DNA of 5,035 nt from RGIG5579 sp045601445 (GTDB lineage: Bacteria; Bacillota; Clostridia; Oscillospirales; SIG627): positions 1 to 5,035 of the forward strand of contig JAZRZQ010000011.1 in NCBI GenBank assembly GCA_045601445.1, written 5' to 3'. Both the position numbers and the translations under genes were made by a program. Under the pieces are notes generated by a model. It was given only the letters and a program-made list of their open reading frames with translations. It was not told the origin of the DNA and searched no databases. Of this stretch, positions 1 to 5,035 are shown in pieces (the stretch's first letter is position 1; every line of letters starts with the position of its first letter).

Positions 1-1011
1 CCTTCCGGTTGCGGTAAGTCCACCACCCTGCGTATGGTAGCAGGTCTGGAAGAAATCACCGAGGGTGAACTTTTCATCGGCGACAGACTGGTAAACGACG
101 TTGCTCCCAAGGACAGAGACATTGCGATGGTATTCCAGAACTACGCTCTGTATCCCCACATGTCCGTGTTTGATAACATGGCATTCGGTCTGAAGCTCCG
201 CAAGGTTCCCAAGGAAGAGATCAAGAGAAGAGTTGAAGAAGCTGCTCGTATCCTTGATATCGCTCACCTGCTCGACCGTAAGCCCAAGGCTCTGTCCGGT
301 GGTCAGAGACAGCGTGTTGCTCTGGGCCGTGCAATCGTTCGTGAACCCAAGGTATTCCTTCTCGACGAGCCTCTGTCCAACCTGGACGCGAAGCTCCGTG
401 CATCCATGAGAACCGAGCTGACCAAGCTCCATCAGAAGCTGCAGACCACCTTCATCTACGTAACACACGACCAGACCGAGGCTATGACCATGGCTTCCAG
501 AATCGTCGTTATGAAGGACGGTATCATCCAGCAGGTTGATACTCCTCAAAATCTGTACGATCTGCCCGTTAACCTGTTCGTTGCAGGCTTTATCGGTACT
601 CCTCAGATGAACTTTATCAACGGTAAGCTCATCAAGAAGAGAGGCGAGGACGGCATTTACTTCACCTTTGGTGAAAGCAATGAGTTCAAGCTTCCCGAAG
701 AGAAGGCTGAGGAAGAGGAAGTTCAGAAGTACGTTGGTAAGGAAGTTATTGCCGGTATCCGTTCCGAGGCAATTCACGACGAGCCCATGTATCTGTCTCA
801 GTTCTCCGATTGGGTCATTGACGCCAACGTTGACGTAACCGAGCTGATGGGTGCGGAAATCTTCCTGTACCTCAACAGCCAGGAGCAGAACTTCATCGCT
901 CGCGTATCTCCCAGATCCAAGGCCAAGTCCGGCGACGTTGTCAAGGTTGCCTTCGACGTCAACAGACTCCACCTGTTCGACAAAGAGACCGAGCTCTGCA
1001 TTTGCCACTGA
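1..1011 (+). CDS. ugpC: Carbohydrate ABC transporter ATP-binding protein, MsmK/UgpC/MalK type (5'-partial)
   Basis: This is the cytoplasmic nucleotide-binding subunit of a CUT1-type ABC importer; it hydrolyses ATP to drive uptake of oligosaccharides or sn-glycerol-3-phosphate. The frame is open from base 1, so the gene enters from outside the window; 336 residues are present and about 35 N-terminal residues are missing relative to the usual ~370. Numbering the fragment: Walker A PSGCGKST at 1-8 (its first Gly lies outside), Q-loop Gln46, signature LSGGQ 98-102, Walker B ending in Asp122 and catalytic Glu123, D-loop SNLD 126-129, H-switch His156. From about 200 onward comes the OB-fold/TOBE regulatory domain typical of MalK relatives, with an acidic stretch near 232-241. 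The tail ends in ELCICH. Arginine codons are almost only AGA and CGT, suggesting strong expression. A terminator follows 12 bases later, so this is the last gene of its unit. In many Bacillota one such ATPase serves several sugar permeases; the substrate cannot be read from this sequence, and msmK or msmX would be equally fair symbols. Confidence 0.95.
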   Translation, partial: PSGCGKSTTLRMVAGLEEITEGELFIGDRLVNDVAPKDRDIAMVFQNYALYPHMSVFDNMAFGLKLRKVPKEEIKRRVEEAARILDIAHLLDRKPKALSGGQRQRVALGRAIVREPKVFLLDEPLSNLDAKLRASMRTELTKLHQKLQTTFIYVTHDQTEAMTMASRIVVMKDGIIQQVDTPQNLYDLPVNLFVAGFIGTPQMNFINGKLIKKRGEDGIYFTFGESNEFKLPEEKAEEEEVQKYVGKEVIAGIRSEAIHDEPMYLSQFSDWVIDANVDVTELMGAEIFLYLNSQEQNFIARVSPRSKAKSGDVVKVAFDVNRLHLFDKETELCICH

Positions 1012-1023
1012 TTCTTTTTACGG

Positions 1024-1058
1024 TACCGCACATCCGATCGGGTGTGCGGTATTTTTTT
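1024..1058 (+). terminator. Intrinsic terminator of the ABC ATPase gene
   Basis: A 12-bp stem (1024-1035 pairing with 1040-1051, one G-T wobble) closes a GATC tetraloop and is followed at once by seven T residues (1052-1058). It lies 12 bases after the ATPase stop codon. There is no T-run on the other side in the minus direction, so it acts only on plus-strand transcription. It separates the ATPase from the symporter gene, which has its own promoter just downstream. Confidence 0.92.
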
Positions 1059-1067
1059 GAAAAGCCC

Positions 1068-1096
1068 TTGTTTCCCGTCGCTTTTTGTGATAAAAT
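1068..1096 (+). promoter_or_regulatory. Predicted sigma-A promoter with extended -10 for the symporter gene
   Basis: TTGTTT (1068-1073) and TAAAAT (1091-1096) are separated by exactly 17 bases, and a TG dinucleotide at 1088-1089 sits one base before the -10 box, matching the extended -10 pattern. Transcription would start near 1103, leaving a leader of about 35 bases, too short for a riboswitch. The region just downstream is AT-rich (ATATTATATC). No operator-like inverted repeat is evident. This is a motif match only. Confidence 0.65.
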
Positions 1097-1126
1097 ATTA
1101 TATCTTTTTAAATCATTGATCCGAAG

Positions 1127-1132
1127 AAAGGA
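1127..1132 (+). promoter_or_regulatory. Ribosome binding site of the symporter gene
   Basis: AAAGGA lies six bases before the ATG at 1139 and fixes that codon as the start. The protein from this ATG begins with the short charged segment MDKKHNGFASS that normally precedes membrane helix 1 in this family. Confidence 0.8.
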
Positions 1133-1138
1133 AACAGC

Positions 1139-2632
1139 ATGGACAAAAAGCATAACGGCTTTGCCTCTTCCATCGGCTTTGTGCTGGCCGCGGCGGGCAG
1201 CGCCGTCGGATTGGGCAATCTTTGGGGCTTTCCCTATAAAGCGCATAAATACGGAGGTGCGGCCTTCGTTTTGGTATACATCGCCTGTGTTCTCTTCATC
1301 GGCGTGATTACGATGCTCTGTGAGATCCACATCGGTCGCCGCGCACAGGCAAATCCTGTCACCGCCTACAAGAAGATCAGCACCAAATTCGGATGGTTCG
1401 GTGTCCTTGCCATCATCATTCCCGCCTTTATCGCCTGCTATTACTCCGTGCTCGGCGGCTACACCGTCCGCTTCACGGCAAATTCCTTTGCGGGCAATGC
1501 CGGCACCTTTACTTCCTTTGCGGGGAACGTGCCGATCGTTATCATCTCTTCCGCCGTTTTCATTTTAGCGGCCGTTCTGGTCGTTATGGGCGGCGTCAAG
1601 AGCGGCATCGAAAAGGCCTCGAAGATTTTGATGCCGATTCTCTTTCTCATCCTTGTCGCTACCGTCATTTACTCGCTGACGCTCGGTGAGGGCGTCGCGG
1701 ATGGCCTTGCTTTTTATCTCAAGCCTGATTTTTCCAAGCTCGAGGGCTCGTCCATCCTTGCCGCGATGGGGCAGGCGTTTTATTCGCTCTCTCTGGGTAT
1801 GGGTGCGATGGTTGCCTACGGCTCTTACACGGGAAAAGAGATCAACGTCCTCAAATCGACGGGGATGATCTGTCTGTTTGATACGCTCGTGGCGCTTCTG
1901 GCGGGTCTTGCCATTTTCCCTTCCATCTATCACTATCAGGCTACGATGGGGATCGAGGTGGAAAGCTTCGAGGGCGTCGGACTGATGTTCCAGAGCTTGC
2001 CGCTGGTCTTTGAGGGAATGGGAACGGTCGGTAAGGTCATCGAGTTTTTCTTCTTTGCTATGATCTTTATTGCCGCCGTGACGTCCGTCATTTCGCTGAT
2101 TGAGGTCGTCTGCCAGTTCGTCATTCAAAAATTCAGAATTTCGCGCAAAAAAGCGGTTTGTCTCCTTGCCGTTTTGTGCTTTGCCGTCTCCGTTCCGATC
2201 GGCATCTCCCTCGGTCAGGTGCTCAATGCCGAGGTGGGCGCCATCACGCTGTTCGGCGTCAATCTTCTTGACTTTTTTGACATCGTCACCAACACCGTGC
2301 TCATGCCCGTCTGCGCCTTCTTCAGCTGTATTGCCGTCGGCTGGATTCTGGGGCCGAAGCGTGCCAAGGAGGAAATGCAGGAGGAGGGAACCTCTCTCGG
2401 ATGGTTTGGAAAGGTCTTTTCCGTGATGGTCAAATACGTCACACCCGCTCTCATCCTCGTCATCGAGTGCTTCGGTCTTTACGGACTTATTTTCCCGAAC
2501 GGCGTTTTCGACGCGAACGGACTCGGGATCACGCTGTCTGCCTACGGCCTTCTGGCGCTTGGCGTGGCGATCTATTTTCTCTTCCTTCGTCACAAGAATA
2601 CCGGTTGTAACGCCGATGAGATCGACCTGTGA
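1139..2632 (+). CDS. Sodium-dependent transporter of the neurotransmitter:sodium symporter (NSS/SNF) family
   Basis: This is an inner-membrane secondary transporter that, by family, couples sodium entry to uptake of an amino acid or similar small solute. It has 497 residues, full length for bacterial members, and about 12 hydrophobic helices (roughly 10-30, 41-61, 85-108, 132-151, 162-181, 204-228, 241-264, 300-330, 337-358, 366-404, 427-452, 464-484). The unwound helix 1 motif SAVGLGN falls at 21-27, in register with LeuT numbering. Sodium-site residues seem kept: Gly20, Ala22, Val23 and Asn27 in helix 1; Ser216 in the helix 6 run FYSLSLGMG; and Ala312, Thr315 and Ser316 in the helix 8 run AAVTSVISL. 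Helix 7 carries an acidic residue, Asp248, near where LeuT has Asn286, compatible with chloride independence (inference). The arginine of the extracellular gate (LeuT Arg30) is Gly30 here. The gene is a single-gene unit with its own promoter and terminator. The substrate cannot be told from sequence; tryptophan, tyrosine or branched-chain amino acids are examples in characterised bacterial relatives. Confidence 0.95.
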   Translation: MDKKHNGFASSIGFVLAAAGSAVGLGNLWGFPYKAHKYGGAAFVLVYIACVLFIGVITMLCEIHIGRRAQANPVTAYKKISTKFGWFGVLAIIIPAFIACYYSVLGGYTVRFTANSFAGNAGTFTSFAGNVPIVIISSAVFILAAVLVVMGGVKSGIEKASKILMPILFLILVATVIYSLTLGEGVADGLAFYLKPDFSKLEGSSILAAMGQAFYSLSLGMGAMVAYGSYTGKEINVLKSTGMICLFDTLVALLAGLAIFPSIYHYQATMGIEVESFEGVGLMFQSLPLVFEGMGTVGKVIEFFFFAMIFIAAVTSVISLIEVVCQFVIQKFRISRKKAVCLLAVLCFAVSVPIGISLGQVLNAEVGAITLFGVNLLDFFDIVTNTVLMPVCAFFSCIAVGWILGPKRAKEEMQEEGTSLGWFGKVFSVMVKYVTPALILVIECFGLYGLIFPNGVFDANGLGITLSAYGLLALGVAIYFLFLRHKNTGCNADEIDL

Positions 2633-2638
2633 TGGAAT

Positions 2639-2679
2639 AAAAAATCGGAGATGCTGACATAAGCATCTCCGATTTTTTT
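2639..2679. terminator. Bidirectional intrinsic terminator between convergent genes
   Basis: A perfect 17-bp inverted repeat (2639-2655 with 2662-2678) encloses a 6-base loop, GACATA. The core is GC-containing (TCGGAGATGCT), while the outer six pairs are A-T, so each strand reads hairpin then T-run: seven Ts at 2673-2679 on plus, six on minus. It starts seven bases after the symporter stop codon. The minus-strand MBL gene's stop codon (2678-2680) touches the repeat. One element therefore serves both converging units. Confidence 0.93.
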
Positions 2680-3682
2680 ATCGGGGTAAAATGCCCTCGG
2701 TGCGAATGCCGCCTTCCTCGAGAGTGATCTTGAGCGTTCCGTCGCAGAGAAAGAACGATCGACCGATTCTCGCACACAGGGCCTTGGTTTCGGGGGTTTC
2801 GTCTCCGTCGGCCGCAGTGAAGATCATTACGTTCGGACGGGTGTATTCGAGCAGCTCCCGCGGATAATTCTTTTCTCCGTGGTGGGGGAGCTTCATCACG
2901 TCGCAGAGAAATTCCTCTCTGCCGTAGTGTCGGATCATCGCGCCGAGCATTTCGTCCGAATCTCTTTGGTCTCCCGTGATGAGAACGACCTGATTGCCGC
3001 TCGTGAGCTTCACCCAAAGCGAATTTCCGTTCATAATGCCGTTGGCATAGCCCAATTCGGGATTGTCGGCGTAGGTCGGAGAGGCGTATTTTTTGAGAAA
3101 GAGCATTCCCTCTGATTCGGATTCTCGGGTTTCGGACCAATCGAGGTGCGCGGGGTACAGATCGAGATAGGCATTGCCGTTCGGGATGGGAAGATGCACC
3201 TTTTCCCCAAAGGGAATGCGACGGGGCTTTTTGACGGGATGTCCGTTTTCGCGAAGCTGATCCATCAGCGCGTCGATGCGGTTTTCAAAACGGATCAAAT
3301 CGGGCAGAGCCCCCTCGGCCTCATCGGCGAGATGCGATCTCTCGGGCAGAAGGACGGAACGCACGCGAATGCGTCCGTCGGCGAAGATGATCGGAAACGC
3401 CGCTACGTGATCGGGATGAAGATGTGAGATGATGACGTGTACGTCGAGCTTTGCCTCGGCAGTATCTGCCAAAGCGGCGCGCTTTCGCCATTCCTCGCGG
3501 ATTTCCAGAAGGATGCGAAGCATTTCGCCGTCCTTTCCGCGACCGGCGTCAATGACGTACACCTCGCCTTGACAAACGACGGCAAAGCCGTCGGACTTTT
3601 TCTCACCGACTTTTTTAAAATAGACGCGCGTCGCTTCGCTTTTGTCTGCGAAATCGTTCACGCGAAGTACCGAAGAGCTCAT
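2678..3682 (-). CDS. Stand-alone metallo-beta-lactamase-fold protein, ComEC/Rec2 C-terminal-domain-like
   Basis: This is a probable metal-dependent hydrolase of 334 residues with no signal peptide or membrane helix, so it should be cytosolic. Visible fold motifs in order: strand-turn VIDAG at 43-47; metal-binding HLHPDH at 87-92; NGNSLW at 218-223, a position where ComEC-type proteins have a conserved N-S; ITGD at 235-238 with probable ligand Asp238; and KLPHHGE at 264-270, the PHHG motif of ComEC-like proteins. This order fits the ComEC/Rec2 C-terminal nuclease-like family, but the competence membrane domains of ComEC are absent, so a DNA-uptake role should not be assumed. The insertion between about 112 and 215 is longer than in minimal domains. 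The ATG directly follows the TAG of the upstream branching enzyme gene, and AAGGAG lies six bases before it, indicating one mRNA and probably coupled translation. The substrate could be a nucleic acid, a phosphodiester or a phosphorylated small molecule; I cannot choose. Confidence 0.88.
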   Translation of the reverse strand: MSSSVLRVNDFADKSEATRVYFKKVGEKKSDGFAVVCQGEVYVIDAGRGKDGEMLRILLEIREEWRKRAALADTAEAKLDVHVIISHLHPDHVAAFPIIFADGRIRVRSVLLPERSHLADEAEGALPDLIRFENRIDALMDQLRENGHPVKKPRRIPFGEKVHLPIPNGNAYLDLYPAHLDWSETRESESEGMLFLKKYASPTYADNPELGYANGIMNGNSLWVKLTSGNQVVLITGDQRDSDEMLGAMIRHYGREEFLCDVMKLPHHGEKNYPRELLEYTRPNVMIFTAADGDETPETKALCARIGRSFFLCDGTLKITLEEGGIRTEGILPR

Positions 3683-5035
3683 CTATTTCTCCTTCCGCAT
3701 TGATTTTTTTAATACGATCGCCGTTCTCGGTGGCAAATACAGCTTCAAAAATCCGTCTGTCTCGGCGTATTCATAACCGATCGCCTGCCGATCCCAGCCA
3801 CCGAAGCGCTTTTCGTCGGTTGAAAGCACGCTGAAACAGCGCCGAGCGCTCGGAGCGGGAACGGGGTAGCCCTCGTAGGCCTTGTTCGGGTGAAAATTGA
3901 ACACGAATACAAGACCGGCCTTTTCATAAGCGAGGATCTTGTCGTCCTCGTGTGCAAGAAGAAGCTTTGCCCGTCCGAAAAACAAGCGGCTTTTTTTTGC
4001 CAGCGCAAGCATCGCCCCGTCAAAGGCCAACAGCTCGCCGTAGCGCAGGGAATCGTCGTCGGCCAAGTGCCATTGACGGCGGCAATAGGTATAGCTCCAG
4101 CCGTTGCCTTCCCGCGGAAAATCAATCCATTCGGGGTGGCCGAATTCGTTGCCCATAAAGTTTAAATAGCCCTCGCCCGCCAGCGACAGCGTGACCAGAC
4201 GGATCATCTTGTGAAGCGCGATCCCGCGGTCAATCACGTGGCTCGGGGTGGATTTTGACATGGAAGAGTACATTTGACTGTCGCAAAGGCGAAACAGAAG
4301 CGTTTTGTCGCCCACCAGAGCCTGATCGTGTGACTCGGCGTAGCCGATGTTCTTTTCCTTCGGTCTGCGGCGGGTCAATTCAAACCAGAGATGCCCCATG
4401 CTCCACGCCTCGTCGGGCAGCTCTTTAATCCAACGGATCCACAGATCGGGCACGCCCATTGCCAAGCGGTAATCAAATCCGATTCCGCCGTCCTCGATCG
4501 GCAGACACATCCCCGGCATTCCCGACATATCTTCCGCAACGGTGATCGCATCAGGGCGGCACTCGTGGATCAGATCGTTTGCCAGTTGAAGGTAGAGGAG
4601 TGCATCCTCGTCGGTGTTCTCGGAAAAATACATCGAGTAATCCACGAACGACGCTCCCAGCGCGTGATCGCGGTAGAGCATCGAGGTCACGCCGTCAAAG
4701 CGAAAGCCGTCGAAGCGGTATTCGGTCAGATAAAACTTTAAATTCGAAAGCAGGAAATGAAGCACCTCGTTTTTGCCGTAATCAAAGAGCTTGGTGCCCC
4801 AAGCGGGGTGATCGCCCCGCGCTCCCGTGTGGAAGAACTGATGGTCGCTTCCGTCGAAGCGGAAAATGCCCTCTGCCGTGTTCTTGACCGCGTGGGAATG
4901 CACCACGTCGAGCAGAACGGCGATCCCGAGGCCGTGCGCCGCGTCGATCAGCTCCTTTAATTCATCGGGCGTGCCGAAGCGGGAAGATACCGCGTAAAAA
5001 TTGGAGACCTGATAGCCGAACGAGCCGTAATACGG
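3683..5035 (-). CDS. glgB: 1,4-alpha-glucan branching enzyme, eukaryotic-type GH13_8 (5'-partial)
   Basis: This cytosolic enzyme cuts an alpha-1,4 glucan chain and rejoins it through an alpha-1,6 bond, making the branches of glycogen. The frame is open to the window edge; 450 residues are present. The N-terminus (CBM48-like domain and first part of the barrel, perhaps 240 residues judging by human GBE1) is missing. In fragment numbering: YYGSFGYQV at 2-10; region I DVVHSH 43-48; region II FRFDGVTSM with nucleophile Asp114; region III TVAEDMSGMP with acid/base Glu168; region IV ESHDQALVGD with transition-state Asp237; then EGYLNFMGNEFGHPEW and the C-terminal beta-sandwich from about 370. FRFDGVTSMLY, AEDMSGMP, AESHDQALVGDK and NFMGNEFGHPEW are hallmarks shared with human and yeast enzymes rather than with E. 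coli-type GlgB (GH13_9). All three catalytic acids are present, so it should be active. Its TAG stop abuts the MBL start. The true start and promoter lie outside; a GTG at 4906 is internal, not the start. Confidence 0.96.
   Translation of the reverse strand, partial: PYYGSFGYQVSNFYAVSSRFGTPDELKELIDAAHGLGIAVLLDVVHSHAVKNTAEGIFRFDGSDHQFFHTGARGDHPAWGTKLFDYGKNEVLHFLLSNLKFYLTEYRFDGFRFDGVTSMLYRDHALGASFVDYSMYFSENTDEDALLYLQLANDLIHECRPDAITVAEDMSGMPGMCLPIEDGGIGFDYRLAMGVPDLWIRWIKELPDEAWSMGHLWFELTRRRPKEKNIGYAESHDQALVGDKTLLFRLCDSQMYSSMSKSTPSHVIDRGIALHKMIRLVTLSLAGEGYLNFMGNEFGHPEWIDFPREGNGWSYTYCRRQWHLADDDSLRYGELLAFDGAMLALAKKSRLFFGRAKLLLAHEDDKILAYEKAGLVFVFNFHPNKAYEGYPVPAPSARRCFSVLSTDEKRFGGWDRQAIGYEYAETDGFLKLYLPPRTAIVLKKSMRKEK
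3689..3694 (-). promoter_or_regulatory. Ribosome binding site of the MBL gene, inside the end of glgB
   Basis: Read on the minus strand, AAGGAG lies six bases before the MBL ATG (3682-3680) and is part of the last codons of glgB (encoding M-R-K-E-K then TAG). The stop codon falls between this site and the ATG, so ribosomes finishing GlgB stop at the next start codon. This supports translational coupling. Confidence 0.85.

Noticed and set aside
1012..1138. The 127-base gap before the symporter as a possible riboswitch or attenuator
   Set aside because: The only hairpin is the terminator of the preceding gene, which lies upstream of the predicted promoter; the remaining leader of about 35 bases is too short for a riboswitch.
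1565..2593. A 342-codon open frame on the minus strand opposite the symporter gene
   Set aside because: The product is a featureless, charge-rich sequence typical of the complement of a membrane-protein gene. The plus frame here is an unmistakable NSS transporter, and no ribosome binding site or family motif supports the antisense frame.
2529..3140. A 203-codon minus-strand frame overlapping the MBL gene
   Set aside because: It is out of frame with the well-supported MBL gene, runs through the bidirectional terminator and is rich in Arg and His without any motif; it is a frame shadow.
2678..3682. Calling the MBL protein a competence ComEC
   Set aside because: The ComEC membrane domains are absent and the protein is soluble and coupled to glgB; only the fold and motif order are shared.
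4391..4741. Plus-strand open frames opposite glgB (also around 3890-4165 and 4757-4960)
   Set aside because: They lie antisense to conserved catalytic regions of the branching enzyme, and none shows a recognisable motif or start signal.
4904..4906. GTG as a possible start of the branching enzyme
   Set aside because: The frame continues upstream to the window edge with conserved family sequence (YYGSFGYQV and the strand leading to DVVHSH), so this GTG encodes an internal valine.

Overview
The window looks like a piece of chromosome from an anaerobic, gut-type member of the Clostridia (Bacillota). The base composition is a little above 50% GC by eye. All visible starts are ATG, the ribosome binding sites are strong (AAAGGA, AAGGAG), and intergenic spaces are short with simple hairpin plus T-run terminators. 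The protein types are an MsmK/UgpC-type sugar ABC ATPase, an SNF-family symporter and a branching enzyme of the GH13_8 kind. The taxonomic call is an inference from protein flavour, not from a marker gene.

Layout. (1) Positions 1-1011, plus strand: the ATPase subunit of a carbohydrate ABC importer, cut off at its N-terminus by the window edge inside the Walker A motif. (2) 1024-1058: a clean intrinsic terminator for that gene. (3) 1068-1132: a promoter with an extended -10 element and a ribosome binding site. (4) 1139-2632, plus strand: a complete 497-residue neurotransmitter:sodium symporter (NSS/SNF) family transporter. (5) 2639-2679: a perfect 17-bp hairpin that can terminate both converging transcription units. 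(6) 2678-3682, minus strand: a stand-alone metallo-beta-lactamase-fold protein related to the ComEC C-terminal domain. (7) 3683-5035, minus strand: the C-terminal two thirds of a 1,4-alpha-glucan branching enzyme of the 'eukaryotic' GH13_8 type. Its start lies beyond the window. The branching enzyme stop codon abuts the MBL start codon with no gap, so these two form a tightly coupled operon. Coding density is about 96%, and no stretch over 130 bases lacks a gene.

How the genes work together. The ATPase powers uptake of oligosaccharides or glycerol-phosphate-like substrates, probably serving permeases encoded elsewhere. The branching enzyme puts alpha-1,6 branches into glycogen. Both belong to carbohydrate acquisition and storage, but they are on opposite strands and nothing shows co-regulation. 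The symporter is a separate single-gene unit, probably importing an amino acid or related small molecule with sodium. The role of the MBL protein is unknown; its coupling to the branching enzyme is the most informative clue.

I saw no mobile element, CRISPR array, RNA gene, riboswitch or clearly novel multi-gene system. The points most worth following up are the branching enzyme/MBL coupling, the bacterial GH13_8 enzyme, and the loss of the extracellular-gate arginine in the symporter.
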